The position numbers and the translations under genes were made by a program. DNA of 64,000 bases from Pantoea nemavictus (GTDB taxonomy: Bacteria; Pseudomonadota; Gammaproteobacteria; Enterobacterales; Enterobacteriaceae). Below the pieces are notes generated by a model. The model did no database searches. It was not told the origin of the DNA and was given only the letters and a program-made list of their open reading frames with translations. The stretch is taken from contig NZ_JBBGZW010000001.1 of the NCBI RefSeq assembly GCF_037479095.1, positions 3,348,001 to 3,412,000 on the forward strand. The letters are read 5' to 3'. Positions 46,930-56,026 of the stretch are shown in pieces (the first letter of the stretch is position 1; each line of letters starts with the position of its first letter).

Positions 46930-48216
46930 GTGTCGAAGGCAACCGAGCAGAACGACAAGTTAAAGCGCGCGATAATTGTTTCGGTGATTCTGCACATCGT
47001 GCTGATCGCCTTACTGATTTGGAGCTCGTTTAACGAAAAAATCGAATCCAGCGGCGGTGGCGGCGGCAGTGATATTGACGCAGTGATGGTCGATTCAGGC
47101 GCCGTGGTTGAGCAATATAACCGCCAGCAGAATCAGCAACGAGACAGTCAGCGTGCCGAGCAGCAGCGGCAAAAACAGTCGCAGCAGCAGGCCGAAGAGT
47201 TACAGCAGAAACAAGCTGCCGAGCAGCAACGCTTGAAAGAGATGGAAAAAGAGCGCTTGCAGGCACAGCAGGAAGCCAAAGAGCAGGCCAAACAGCAGGC
47301 TGAGCAACAGAAAGCCGCTGAAGCCGCCGCTAAGCAAGCGCAGGAACAGCAGAAAACCGCCGAAGCGGCCGCCGCGAAAGCCAAAGCGGATGCCAAAGCA
47401 GAAGCGGACGCGCAGGCAAAAGCAGCCGCCGATGCCAAAGCCAAAGCGGTAGAAGAGGCTAAGCAAGCCGCGGCTGATGCGAAGAAGAAAGCCGAAGAGC
47501 AAGCGAAAGCGGCTGCTGCTGAAGCGGCGAAAGAGAAAGCGGCACAACAGGCGAAAGCCGCCGCAGAATCGAAAGCCAAAGCGGACGCTGAAGCGAAAGC
47601 CCAGGCTGCTGCCGATGCGAAGGCGAAAGCAGCTCAGGAAGCAAAAGAGGCCAAAGAGCAAGCGGCGGCTGAGGCGAAAGAGAAGGCCGCTGCAGAAGCG
47701 AAAGAGAAAGCTGCAGCAGAGGCGAAAGCCAAGGCCGATGCGGCTGCCAAGGCAAAAGCGGATGCGGCGGCGAAAGCCAAGGCAGCGGCGGATGCGAAGA
47801 AAAAGGCAGCAGCTGAAGCGGCGAAAAACGAAAGTGACGTCGATAACCTGTTAGGTGGTTTATCTTCTGGTAAGAACGCACCGAAAAGCGGTACCGCTTC
47901 GGGCGGCGCGGCTGGGCAGGGCAATCAGAAGAAGTCTGGCGCATCGGGTGCAGACATTAGTAATTATGCAGGCCAAATCCAGGCAGCAATCAAAAGTAAA
48001 TTTTATGATTGGGAAAGCTTTAAGGGCAAAACCTGTACTTTGCGTATTCAGTTGATGTCAGACGGTACTGTGGCTGGCGTTAAATCTGAAGGAGGCGACC
48101 CGGCACTTTGCCAGGCTGCGGTTGCAGCTGCTCAGCAGGCTCGTATTCCTAAGCCGCCGAGCCAGGAAGTTTATCAGGTGTTCAAAAACGCACCTCTGGA
48201 TTTCAAGCCTCAATAA
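46930..48216 (+). CDS. tolA: TolA, Tol-Pal periplasm-spanning protein
   Basis: 428-aa protein with an N-terminal transmembrane helix (about 14-34, with the SHLH-like SVILHIVLIALLIWSS), a long Ala/Lys/Glu-rich helical domain II (about 60-300) built of imperfect AEAKAKADA-type repeats, and a globular domain III (about 330-428, DISNYAGQIQAAIKSKF onward) that contacts TolB, Pal and group A colicins. Start GTG 46930. The repetitive domain II gives GC-rich open frames in other phases that are not genes. Repeat number is expected to vary between strains. Confidence 0.95.
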   Translation: MSKATEQNDKLKRAIIVSVILHIVLIALLIWSSFNEKIESSGGGGGSDIDAVMVDSGAVVEQYNRQQNQQRDSQRAEQQRQKQSQQQAEELQQKQAAEQQRLKEMEKERLQAQQEAKEQAKQQAEQQKAAEAAAKQAQEQQKTAEAAAAKAKADAKAEADAQAKAAADAKAKAVEEAKQAAADAKKKAEEQAKAAAAEAAKEKAAQQAKAAAESKAKADAEAKAQAAADAKAKAAQEAKEAKEQAAAEAKEKAAAEAKEKAAAEAKAKADAAAKAKADAAAKAKAAADAKKKAAAEAAKNESDVDNLLGGLSSGKNAPKSGTASGGAAGQGNQKKSGASGADISNYAGQIQAAIKSKFYDWESFKGKTCTLRIQLMSDGTVAGVKSEGGDPALCQAAVAAAQQARIPKPPSQEVYQVFKNAPLDFKPQ

Positions 48217-48333
48217 ATGCAGTAACGTACGGCAGGTTGAACTAAGGTTAGCTTGCCGTACTCTATGAGTACTCGTGTTTTTCAGGAACTGTGCGAATTA
48301 TCATGAACCTCTGGTTCAGGTAAGGGAGATAAG

Positions 48334-49629
48334 ATGAAGCAGGCACTTCGTGTAACCTTAGGTTTTTTTGTACTGCTGTGGGCAGCCATGCTCCATGCAG
48401 AAGTACGTATTGAAATTACGCAGGGCGTTAACACCGCACGTCCTATTGGTGTGGTTCCGTTCCAATGGGCTGGCCCAGGCGCGGCACCAGAAGACATCGG
48501 CGGCATTGTTAGCGCTGACTTACGCAACAGCGGTAAATTTAACCCGCTGGATCGTTCTCGTCTGCCACAACAACCCACCAGCGCGCAGGAAGTACAGCCT
48601 GCCGCGTGGAGTGCATTAGGTATTGATGCAGTCGTTGTCGGTCAGGTAACCCCTAACGCTGACGGCAGCTATCAAATTGCCTATCAGCTGGTGGATACCG
48701 GCGGTGCCCCAGGTACCGTGTTGGCCCAGAACTCTTATAAAGTGACTAAGCAGTGGCTGCGTTATGCCGCGCACACCGCCAGTGATGAAGTGTTCGAGAA
48801 GCTGACGGGCATTAAAGGTGCATTCCGTACCCGTATCGCTTACGTGGTCCAGACCAATGGCGGTCAGTTCCCGTATGAGCTGCGCGTGTCGGATTACGAT
48901 GGCTACAACCAGTTTGTGGTTCACCGCTCACCGCAGCCATTGATGTCGCCAGCCTGGTCGCCAGATGGCAGCAAAGTGGCCTATGTGACCTTCGAAAGCG
49001 GCAAATCTGCGCTGGTAGTGCAGACGCTGTCTAACGGCGCAATCCGTCAGGTAGCTTCTTATCCGCGTCACAACGGTGCGCCAGCCTTCTCACCAGACGG
49101 TTCTAAATTGGCCTTCGCGCTGTCGAAAACCGGTAGCCTGAACCTGTACGTGATGGATCTGGCTTCAGGTCAGACGCGTCAGGTTACAGATGGCCGCTAC
49201 AACAGCACTGAACCGACGTGGTTCCCGGATAGCCAGACGCTGGCTTATACCTCGGATCAGGCCGGTGCGCCTCAGATTTATAAAGTTGGAGTTAACGGCG
49301 GTGCGCCACAACGTATTACCTGGGAAGGTGCGCAAAACCAGGATGCGGACGTGTCAACTGACGGTAAAACGATGGTGATGATCAGCAGCGCCGGTGGCGC
49401 TCAGCATGTCGCCAAACAGGATCTGGTAACGGGAGCCGTTCAAACAATAACGGACACGTTCCTGGATGAAACGCCAAGTCTGGCGCCAAACGGCACAATG
49501 GTAATCTATAGCTCTACTCAGGGGATGGGTTCCGTGTTGCAGTTGGTTTCAACCGACGGGCGTTTCAAAGCGCGTCTTCCGGCAACTGATGGACAGGTCA
49601 AATTCCCTGCCTGGTCGCCGTATCTGTGA
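48334..49629 (+). CDS. tolB: TolB, periplasmic beta-propeller protein
   Basis: 431-aa periplasmic protein with a cleavable signal peptide ([20 protein letters not shown], cut after HA). An N-terminal alpha/beta domain ([11 protein letters not shown] onward) is followed by a six-bladed WD/PD40 propeller with repeated [17 protein letters not shown] blades. It shuttles between Pal and TolA to control outer-membrane anchoring. The ATG follows GGGAGATAAG. One residue longer than E. coli TolB. Confidence 0.97.
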   Translation: MKQALRVTLGFFVLLWAAMLHAEVRIEITQGVNTARPIGVVPFQWAGPGAAPEDIGGIVSADLRNSGKFNPLDRSRLPQQPTSAQEVQPAAWSALGIDAVVVGQVTPNADGSYQIAYQLVDTGGAPGTVLAQNSYKVTKQWLRYAAHTASDEVFEKLTGIKGAFRTRIAYVVQTNGGQFPYELRVSDYDGYNQFVVHRSPQPLMSPAWSPDGSKVAYVTFESGKSALVVQTLSNGAIRQVASYPRHNGAPAFSPDGSKLAFALSKTGSLNLYVMDLASGQTRQVTDGRYNSTEPTWFPDSQTLAYTSDQAGAPQIYKVGVNGGAPQRITWEGAQNQDADVSTDGKTMVMISSAGGAQHVAKQDLVTGAVQTITDTFLDETPSLAPNGTMVIYSSTQGMGSVLQLVSTDGRFKARLPATDGQVKFPAWSPYL

Positions 49630-49693
49630 TGCATAGGTCCCCTGCACGGCGGGGGATTAAAATGTATGGCAAACAAAATAATAGGATAAAGAA

Positions 49694-50215
49694 ATGCAAC
49701 TGAATAAAGTGCTGAAGGGTTTGATGCTGGCTCTGCCGGTTATCGCAGTAGCTGCATGTAGCTCACACAAAAACAACAACAACGATCAGACTGGTATGGG
49801 CGCTAACGACGGTGCTTACGGTGCTGGTGCGGGCCAGAACGGTAACATGTCTTCTGACGAGCAAGCACGTCTGCAGATGCAGCAGCTGCAGCAGAACAAC
49901 ATCGTTTACTTCGGTCTGGACAAGTATGACGTGCAGTCTGATTACGCTCAGATGCTGGATCAGCACGCTGCATTCCTGCGTGGCAACCCGTCTTACAAAG
50001 TGACCATCGAAGGTCATGCGGATGAGCGCGGTACCCCAGAATACAACATCGCCCTGGGCGAACGTCGTGCAAGCGCCGTTAAGATGTATCTGCAAGGCAA
50101 AGGCGTTTCTGCTGACCAGATGTCTATCGTGTCTTACGGTAAAGAAAAACCAGCTGTACTGGGTCATGACGAAGCGGCTTACGCTAAAAACCGTCGTGCC
50201 GTACTGGTTTACTAA
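49694..50215 (+). CDS. pal: Pal, peptidoglycan-associated lipoprotein
   Basis: 173-aa outer-membrane lipoprotein. The signal sequence ends in the lipobox VAAC (Cys22 region, [13 protein letters not shown]); the OmpA-like C-terminal domain binds peptidoglycan through FDKYDV-type and [20 protein letters not shown] motifs (core [12 protein letters not shown]). Binds TolB and TolA. It follows tolB by 64 bp with an AGGATAAAG site. Confidence 0.97.
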   Translation: MQLNKVLKGLMLALPVIAVAACSSHKNNNNDQTGMGANDGAYGAGAGQNGNMSSDEQARLQMQQLQQNNIVYFGLDKYDVQSDYAQMLDQHAAFLRGNPSYKVTIEGHADERGTPEYNIALGERRASAVKMYLQGKGVSADQMSIVSYGKEKPAVLGHDEAAYAKNRRAVLVY

Positions 50216-50224
50216 GATAATCGT

Positions 50225-51019
50225 ATGATGAGTAACTTCAGACTTCATCTATTGAGTCTGTCGTTACTGGTTGGTTTAGCGGCCCCCTGGGCCGCTAATG
50301 CCCAGGCGTCAATCAGTAGCGTTGGCTCAGGCTCGGTCGAAGACCGCGTCACCACTCTTGAACGTATCTCTAATGCCCAGGCTCAGCTTCTGCAGCAGTT
50401 GCAGCAGCAGATGAGCGATAACCAAAGCGATATCGATTCGCTGCGCGGGCAAATCCAGCAAAATAGCTATCAGCTTAATCAGGTGATTGAGCGCCAGAAA
50501 CAGCTTTATCAGCAGATCGATAGCCTCAGCTCCGGCAGCAACGGTGCCCAGGCGAGCGGTGGTGCCGATGCTGCTGCAGCGGGCGCAGCGACCTCTGATA
50601 GCGGCAGCAACAGCAGCGCCACTGCGGCAGCGCCAGCTCAAACCGGCGATGCCAATACGGACTACAATGCTGCCGTTGCGCTGATTCTGGAGAAGAAGCA
50701 GTACGATCAGGCGATTACCGCCCTGCAGGCTTGGGTGAAGAAATATCCTGATTCTACCTATCAGCCGAACGCCAACTATTGGCTTGGTCAGCTGTTTTAC
50801 AACAAGGGTAAAAAAGACGATTCCGCTTACTATTTTGCCACAGTGGTAAAGAATTATTCGAAATCGCCAAAAGCCCCAGAAGCGCTGTTTAAAGTTGGCG
50901 TGATCATGCAAGAGAAGAATGACACGGCGAAAGCCAAGGCCGTCTTCCAGCAAGTGATCAAACAATTCCCAAATAGTGATTCTGCGAAGCAGGCGCAAAA
51001 ACGCCTTGCCGGGTTGTAA
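50225..51019 (+). CDS. cpoB: CpoB (YbgF), cell division coordinator
   Basis: 264-aa periplasmic protein that links PBP1B and Tol-Pal during septation in E. coli. Signal peptide to about residue 26 (ending AANAQA), a trimerising coiled coil (about 38-100, VEDRVTTLERISNAQAQLL and Gln-rich repeats), a Ser/Ala/Gly-rich linker, then TPR repeats (about 143-264, TDYNAAVALILEKKQYDQAI). Start ATG 50225 or the adjacent ATG 50228. Last gene of the tol-pal cluster. Confidence 0.95.
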   Translation: MMSNFRLHLLSLSLLVGLAAPWAANAQASISSVGSGSVEDRVTTLERISNAQAQLLQQLQQQMSDNQSDIDSLRGQIQQNSYQLNQVIERQKQLYQQIDSLSSGSNGAQASGGADAAAAGAATSDSGSNSSATAAAPAQTGDANTDYNAAVALILEKKQYDQAITALQAWVKKYPDSTYQPNANYWLGQLFYNKGKKDDSAYYFATVVKNYSKSPKAPEALFKVGVIMQEKNDTAKAKAVFQQVIKQFPNSDSAKQAQKRLAGL

Positions 51020-51106
51020 TTTGTGCATAAAAGACCGGATTTCGTGTGATTTCTGGTCTTACAGCATGAAAGGTAAGCAATTGAGACATTTAGTGGAAAA
51101 TAAGGG

Positions 51107-51134
51107 TTGCGCCGCCCCGCTAAATCAGTAATAT
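51107..51134 (+). promoter_or_regulatory. sigma-70 promoter of the tRNA-Lys cluster
   Basis: -35 TTGCGC (51107-51112), 16-bp spacer, -10 TAATAT (51129-51134), then a GC-rich discriminator GCCGCCG. The first tRNA begins about 51 bases downstream. Confidence 0.65.
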
Positions 51135-51185
51135 ATGCCGCCGTTGCCGGGACATATCTTAACAAGTATCGGCAGCACTGAAGAT

Positions 51186-51261
51186 GGGTCGTTAGCTCAG
51201 TTGGTAGAGCAGTTGACTTTTAATCAATTGGTCGCAGGTTCGAATCCTGCACGACCCACCA
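51186..51261 (+). tRNA. lysT: tRNA-Lys (anticodon TTT)
   Basis: 76 nt with encoded CCA. Acceptor GGGTCGT/ACGACCC, D-arm AGCTCAGTTGGTAGAGC, anticodon loop CTTTTAA, T-arm GGTTCGAATCC. Identical to the next two copies. In E. coli this array alternates with tRNA-Val; no Val gene is present here. Confidence 0.97.
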
Positions 51262-51314
51262 TCTCAACCCGTTGTTAGTGAGATGATTTCTTCAGTAAGC
51301 TTCACAACCTTGAT

Positions 51315-51390
51315 GGGTCGTTAGCTCAGTTGGTAGAGCAGTTGACTTTTAATCAATTGGTCGCAGGTTCGAATCCTGCACGACCCACCA
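51315..51390 (+). tRNA. lysW: tRNA-Lys (anticodon TTT)
   Basis: 76 nt with encoded CCA, identical to 51186-51261; 53-base spacer from the first copy. Symbol by position only. Confidence 0.97.
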
Positions 51391-51417
51391 TCAAGCATAA
51401 GGTTGTAAGCCCTCAAC

Positions 51418-51493
51418 GGGTCGTTAGCTCAGTTGGTAGAGCAGTTGACTTTTAATCAATTGGTCGCAGGTTCGAATCCTGCACGACCCACCA
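51418..51493 (+). tRNA. lysY: tRNA-Lys (anticodon TTT)
   Basis: 76 nt with encoded CCA, identical to the two preceding genes; 27-base spacer. Symbol by position only. Confidence 0.97.
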
Positions 51494-51503
51494 GTTATGT
51501 AGA

Positions 51504-51527
51504 AAGGCGCCCTAAAGGCGCCTTTTT
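51504..51527 (+). terminator. Terminator of the tRNA-Lys cluster
   Basis: 8-bp stem AAGGCGCC / GGCGCCTT with a five-base loop and a T-tract. Confidence 0.92.
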
Positions 51528-51817
51528 GCTTTTCTACGTTTTAATAAAATTTTAGCAGTGTTGCTTTGGGATGGGTGCCGGGCTCTAAAAGGCGGGACGG
51601 ATCGCGAAGACACATCACATCCCTGTGGATCGGCCTCGCAAGTACTCGCCTCATCCATGAGGCTCGCCCGCACGCGGGCAACGCTTCGCGTTGTGCAAAA
51701 ACGCTCCCGGCGTTTTTGTCCATGGCTCGGACGCTTAGCTCCTTCCGCACTCGCCTTTACTGGCCCTTAAGCTTTGTCGTTGCTTTAAATAATCGCACCG
51801 ATGCATAACGAAGACGG
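51528..51817. repeat. Hairpin-dense intergenic region
   Basis: No credible gene. A tight series of inverted repeats: GCCCGC-AC-GCGGGC (51666-51679), CAACGC-TTC-GCGTTG (51679-51693) and AAAAACGC / GCGTTTTT around TCCCG (51697-51717). The density of stem-loops and absence of coding signal suggest accumulated repeat elements rather than a transcription unit. The left part has ACATCCCTGTGG, related in inverse to CAGGGATGTATCCACGG inside the element at 51818-51915. Confidence 0.55.
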
Positions 51818-51915
51818 AAGGATCGGGCGGTGGAGTAAAGCTTCCGGCGCATGGATGCGCCGGCAGAGCCTACAGGGATGTATCCACGGCGATTTTACGC
51901 AACCGCCCGATCCTT
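51818..51915. mobile_element. 98-bp element with 14-bp perfect terminal inverted repeats (MITE/ERIC-like)
   Basis: Ends AAGGATCGGGCGGT (51818-51831) and ACCGCCCGATCCTT (51902-51915) are exact reverse complements. Inside is a second perfect hairpin, CCGGCGCAT / ATGCGCCGG around GG (51844-51863). The whole can fold into a large cruciform. No ORF and no obvious target duplication at the borders. The size and nested palindromes resemble ERIC-type or miniature inverted-repeat elements. Lies 17 bp from the alkA stop. Confidence 0.6.
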
Positions 51916-51932
51916 TCGGCTGTTGGCACGGT

Positions 51933-53405
51933 TTAATTACTTTTAATGACCTTAACCGGCGTCAGACTTTTCCAAATATGCAGCACAGCATAGCTGCGCC
52001 ACGGTCGCCAAACCTGTGATAACTGTTCCGCCACTTTGGCACTCACGCCGCCAAGATTATTACGAATCGCAATATCCTCTTTCGGAAACGCATCCGGCCA
52101 ACGCAGAGCGCGCATCGCAATATAACTCGCCGTCCACGGCCCAATCCCTTTCAGCGCCAGTAACTGTTGCTGAACCACATCAGGATTCACCGCACCGTTA
52201 AACCGCAAAGCGCCAGAAGCACGCGCCTGCGCCAAAGCCTGAATGGCTTGTGAACGCGCACTGACAATTCCGAGGCTGGCGATATCATCAATGCTTGCCG
52301 CCGCCAGCGTCTCCGCATTGGGTGGCAAACGAGACAGCTCTGGCCACGGCGTTGCTAGTGATTCGCCAAAGCGTTGTGCCATACGACTGCTCAACGTCGT
52401 TGCGGCTTTCACGGTAACCTGCTGGCCGAGTATCGCACGCACACCCAGCTCAAAGCCGTCAAACGCACCAGGAACGCGTAAACCGGGAAAGCGCGATAAA
52501 CTCTCCGCCAGTAGCGGATCGTGGCTCAGATGCTCTGCTATACGCTGTGGTTGCGCATCCAAATCAAACAGATCGCGCAGACGACGCAGTAGGGCGGGAA
52601 GCACCGGCGTCAACGACGTGGTGAATTGCACTTTCAACGACTGTTTCTCAGCAAGATGGCTCACGCGCACCCAGCCGCGACAATTGCCCAACGCCACGGT
52701 GCGGTGGTAAATGCCGCCGTTCACCCATTCCACCTCTTTCATCACGCGCTGCTGTAGAAAATCGAGTATTGCGTCCCAATCATAAGGCGGGCGATAACTC
52801 AGGCGCAGCTCGGCACTTTCCTGAATGGGAGTGACAGAATCGGGTTGGCTCTGCTTGCGTAAGCGGGAAGGCGTCATGCGATAACGTGCCTGAAACACAT
52901 CATTAAAACGCCTCAGACTACGAAAGCCGCTCGCGTAAGCGATTTCCGTCACTGGCAGCGAGGTTTCAGTTAAAAGTTGCTTAGCGAGCAGCATACGGCG
53001 CGTCTGACGCAATTCTAATGGCGACACACCTAGCTCATGCTGCACTACTCGACGGAGTTGGCGCTCACTTAGGTCAAACTCGCGAGCAATCTCTGCGAGC
53101 GTCTCCTGCTCCTCCAGCAAACCTTCTTCGATGCGTCGAATTAAGCGATCGGCAATACGATGATGACTGTCCACCGGTGCAAAGCCCGGCGCCAGCTCAG
53201 GGCGGCAACGCAAACAGGGGCGGAAATGCGCTTTCTCGGCGGCTTCAGCGCTGCTAAAAAACAGGCAGTTCTTCTGCATCGGCGCTTTCACCGGGCAAAT
53301 GGGCCGACAATAAATGCCGGTTGACGTCACGCCAACGAAAAACAGCCCGTCGAAGCGACTATCACGCGAGGTCAGCGCCTGGTAAGCAATTTCAGGATCA
53401 AACAT
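51933..53405 (-). CDS. alkA: AdaA-AlkA fusion: methyl-accepting regulator plus DNA-3-methyladenine glycosylase II
   Basis: About 490-aa three-part protein. Residues 1-85: Ada N-terminal zinc domain with GIYCRPICP and FRPCLRCRPE, the four Cys that bind zinc, one of which accepts methyl groups from phosphotriesters. Residues 90-190: AraC-type double helix-turn-helix (ETLAEIAREFDLSERQLRRV, core EFDLSERQLRR; VTEIAYASGFRSLRRFNDVF). Residues 200-490: AlkA N-terminal domain and HhH-GPD fold (LKGIGPWTASYIAMRAL, catalytic Asp in KEDIAIRNN). I start at ATG 53405, seven bases after GGAG; ATG 53408 and an ATG at 53441 are alternatives. Excises alkylated bases and probably senses alkylation. Divergent from ogt. 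Confidence 0.93.
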   Translation of the reverse strand: MFDPEIAYQALTSRDSRFDGLFFVGVTSTGIYCRPICPVKAPMQKNCLFFSSAEAAEKAHFRPCLRCRPELAPGFAPVDSHHRIADRLIRRIEEGLLEEQETLAEIAREFDLSERQLRRVVQHELGVSPLELRQTRRMLLAKQLLTETSLPVTEIAYASGFRSLRRFNDVFQARYRMTPSRLRKQSQPDSVTPIQESAELRLSYRPPYDWDAILDFLQQRVMKEVEWVNGGIYHRTVALGNCRGWVRVSHLAEKQSLKVQFTTSLTPVLPALLRRLRDLFDLDAQPQRIAEHLSHDPLLAESLSRFPGLRVPGAFDGFELGVRAILGQQVTVKAATTLSSRMAQRFGESLATPWPELSRLPPNAETLAAASIDDIASLGIVSARSQAIQALAQARASGALRFNGAVNPDVVQQQLLALKGIGPWTASYIAMRALRWPDAFPKEDIAIRNNLGGVSAKVAEQLSQVWRPWRSYAVLHIWKSLTPVKVIKSN

Positions 53406-53563
53406 CATGATCTCCAGCAAATAAACCGCATGGTCGCGCAAGCTGAACAGGAAAACTCGCTACTTTCGGACAGCTAACCAGTTTATGCTGATGACCGAAA
53501 ACAGCCAGTTTCTCAGGTTAGAAGTGCGATAATCGCCAACAGAGATTACGTCGGAGGTGCACT

Positions 53564-54070
53564 ATGTATCATGCCAAAAATATCGCCACCCCTGTTGGGG
53601 AGCTCACGCTTATTGCTACTGACAACGGATTGTCGGCCATTCTGTGGGAAAACGAAGGTGCGCAGCGCGTACCGTTGACGCCGATCAGCCATAACGATCA
53701 ACACCCCATTCTCTGTGAGGCGGAACGCCAGCTGCGCGAATACTTCGCTGGTGAGCGCCAGCAGTTTGATATGACATACGACACGGTTGGTACCGAATTC
53801 CAGAAAAAAGTCTGGCAAGCGCTACTCACGATTCCGTTTGGTGAAACCCGTAGCTATCAGCAAATCGCCGTTCAAATCGGTAATCCCAAAGCGGTGCGCG
53901 CGGTAGGCGCGGCGAACGGTAAAAACCCGCTGTCGATTATGGCGCCGTGCCATCGCGTGATTGGCAGCAACGGAAAACTGACCGGCTTCGCGGGCGGTCT
54001 CAGCGTTAAAGCATTCCTGCTGGAATTGGAAAGCCCACAGAAATCTATGAGCAGCGTATTGTTGCTATAG
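53564..54070 (+). CDS. ogt: Ogt-type methylated-DNA-[protein]-cysteine S-methyltransferase
   Basis: 168-aa suicide enzyme that transfers alkyl groups from O6-alkylguanine and O4-alkylthymine to its own Cys. The active-site PCHRVIGSNGKLTGFAGG is present, preceded by GNPKAVRAVGAANGKNP and the helix-turn-helix IPFGETRSYQQIA. A CGGAGGTG site precedes the ATG. Divergent from the AdaA-AlkA gene over about 160 bp, so both repair genes may share control. In E. coli ogt is elsewhere. Confidence 0.94.
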   Translation: MYHAKNIATPVGELTLIATDNGLSAILWENEGAQRVPLTPISHNDQHPILCEAERQLREYFAGERQQFDMTYDTVGTEFQKKVWQALLTIPFGETRSYQQIAVQIGNPKAVRAVGAANGKNPLSIMAPCHRVIGSNGKLTGFAGGLSVKAFLLELESPQKSMSSVLLL

Positions 54071-54111
54071 GGCGCGCAAAAAAGAGACGACACTCTCGCG
54101 TAATTCCGCTA

Positions 54112-54135
54112 TCGTGTTTAGCATATAAAACACGA
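54112..54135. promoter_or_regulatory. NadR-type operator upstream of nadA
   Basis: Perfect inverted repeat TCGTGTTT-N8-AAACACGA; its core TGTTTA-N6-AAAACA differs by one base from the NadR box TGTTTA-N6-TAAACA. Located about 70 bp before nadA, overlapping an AT-rich -10-like sequence (CATATAAA). NadR represses nadA-pnuC when NAD is plentiful. Confidence 0.75.
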
Positions 54136-54205
54136 CAGCGGTTTTGATGCCGCATCATTGCCGTAGCAGGCAATTTTGTTAAATTGAGAAAACGAGAGCC
54201 GTGTC

Positions 54206-55267
54206 ATGAGCCTGATGTTTGATCCTGAAAGCGCAATCTATCCTTTCCCGCCGAAACCGGCACGTCTCAGCCACGATGAAAAAGCCCACTATAAGAACGA
54301 AATCAAACGCCTGCTGAAAGAACGTGATGCGGTGATGGTGGCGCACTACTACACCGATCCCGAAATTCAGGCGCTAGCGGAAGAGACCGGCGGCTGCGTG
54401 TCGGACTCACTGGAAATGGCGCGTTTTGGCAGCACGCATCCGGCGAAAACCTTGCTGGTGGCGGGCGTGCGTTTTATGGGGGAAACCGCGAAAATCCTCA
54501 GCCCGGAAAAAACCGTACTGATGCCCACGCTGCAGGCCGAATGTTCGCTCGATCTCGGCTGCCCCATTGAAGAGTTCAATCGCTTCTGCGATCAACATCC
54601 TGACCGCACCGTGGTGGTGTATGCCAACACTTCAGCGGCGGTCAAAGCGCGTGCGGATTGGGTGGTAACATCAAGCATCGCGGTTGAGCTGATTGAGCAT
54701 CTCGACAGCCTCGGCGAGAAAATTATCTGGGCACCCGATCGCCATCTTGGCCGTTACGTCACGCAGCAGTCCGGCGCCGATGTGCTGTGCTGGCAGGGCG
54801 CGTGCATCGTGCATGACGAATTCAAAACCCAGGCGCTGCAACGCATGAAGGCACTCTATCCGGATGCAGCGGTGCTGGTGCATCCGGAATCACCACAGGC
54901 GATTGTCAATCTGGCCGATGCGGTGGGCTCCACCAGCCAGCTGATTCAGGCGGCGCAAAGCTTGCCGCATCCACAAATGATCGTCGCCACCGATCGCGGT
55001 ATCTTCTACAAAATGCAGCAGGCGGTGCCGGAAAAAGAGCTGTTGGAAGCGCCAACCGCCGGCGAGGGCGCGACTTGCCGCAGCTGCGCGCACTGTCCGT
55101 GGATGGCGATGAACGGCCTGAAAGCGATTGCTGAAGGATTGGCGCGCGGCGGCAGCGAGCATGAAGTTCACGTGGACAGCGCCTTGCGGGAGGCCGCGTT
55201 GCGACCGCTCAACCGCATGCTATCCTTTGCAGCAGATCTCAAACTCAAGGTAAAAGGGAACGCATGA
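54206..55267 (+). CDS. nadA: NadA, quinolinate synthase
   Basis: 353-aa [4Fe-4S] enzyme that condenses iminoaspartate and dihydroxyacetone phosphate to quinolinate in NAD synthesis. The three cluster Cys are in the segments [22 protein letters not shown] and [14 protein letters not shown]. The [15 protein letters not shown] segment near residue 45 is also conserved. Length is close to E. coli NadA. pnuC follows 36 bp later. Upstream NadR-type operator. Confidence 0.96.
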   Translation: MSLMFDPESAIYPFPPKPARLSHDEKAHYKNEIKRLLKERDAVMVAHYYTDPEIQALAEETGGCVSDSLEMARFGSTHPAKTLLVAGVRFMGETAKILSPEKTVLMPTLQAECSLDLGCPIEEFNRFCDQHPDRTVVVYANTSAAVKARADWVVTSSIAVELIEHLDSLGEKIIWAPDRHLGRYVTQQSGADVLCWQGACIVHDEFKTQALQRMKALYPDAAVLVHPESPQAIVNLADAVGSTSQLIQAAQSLPHPQMIVATDRGIFYKMQQAVPEKELLEAPTAGEGATCRSCAHCPWMAMNGLKAIAEGLARGGSEHEVHVDSALREAALRPLNRMLSFAADLKLKVKGNA

Positions 55268-55303
55268 CGCGCACCCTTAATATTTAGGGTATAGGTACTT
55301 AGC

Positions 55304-56026
55304 ATGGACTTCTTTAGCACGCAAAATATCCTGGTTCACATCCCGCTCGGCGTGGGCGGCTACGATCTCTCATGGATTGAAGCCGTCGGCACCGTCGCGG
55401 GCCTGATGTGCATCTGGCTTGCCAGTCTCGAAAAAATCATCAACTACTTCTTCGGTCTGATTAACGTCACGCTGTTCGCGGTGATCTTTTTCCAGATCCA
55501 GCTCTATGCCAGCTTGCTGTTGCAGTTGTTCTTCTTCGTCGCCAACGTCTATGGCTGGTACGCGTGGAGTCGGCAAACGTCCAATAACGAACACGAGTTA
55601 CGGATTCGCTGGCTGCCGCTGCCGAAAGCGTTGGGCTGGGGTGCGGCATGCGTGGTGGCGATTGCCTTGATGACGGTGTACATCGATCCGGTGTTCGCTT
55701 TTCTAACCAAAACCGCGGTGGGTATCATGCAGAGCATGGGACTCAACGTGGCGATGCCGCAGCTACAGCCCGATGCGTTCCCATTCTGGGATTCGTGCAT
55801 GATGGTATTGTCGATTGTGGCGATGATTCTGATGACGCGTAAATACGTTGAAAACTGGCTGCTGTGGGTGGTGATCAACGTGATTAGCGTAATGATTTTC
55901 GCCCGTCAGGGCGTGTATGCGATGTCGCTCGAGTACGCGATCCTGACGCTGATTGCCCTCAACGGTTCGCGCTTGTGGATGCAAAGCGCACGCGAACACG
56001 GCTCGCGTGCGCTATCACATCAGTGA
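55304..56026 (+). CDS. pnuC: PnuC, nicotinamide riboside transporter
   Basis: 240-aa membrane protein with about seven transmembrane helices that imports nicotinamide riboside. Features: [47 protein letters not shown] (conserved W-x-x-W) and [20 protein letters not shown] (core NVISVMIF). Cotranscribed with nadA. Its last seven bases overlap the 3' end of zitB on the opposite strand. Confidence 0.95.
   Translation: MDFFSTQNILVHIPLGVGGYDLSWIEAVGTVAGLMCIWLASLEKIINYFFGLINVTLFAVIFFQIQLYASLLLQLFFFVANVYGWYAWSRQTSNNEHELRIRWLPLPKALGWGAACVVAIALMTVYIDPVFAFLTKTAVGIMQSMGLNVAMPQLQPDAFPFWDSCMMVLSIVAMILMTRKYVENWLLWVVINVISVMIFARQGVYAMSLEYAILTLIALNGSRLWMQSAREHGSRALSHQ

Noticed and set aside
47148..47944. Ala/Cys/Ser- or Arg/Lys-rich frames in other phases of tolA
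   Set aside because: Low-complexity products of the repetitive helical domain of TolA.
51020..51185. Imperfect AAGACC...GGTCTT hairpin after cpoB as a terminator
   Set aside because: Stem has mismatches, a long loop and no T-tract; too weak to call.
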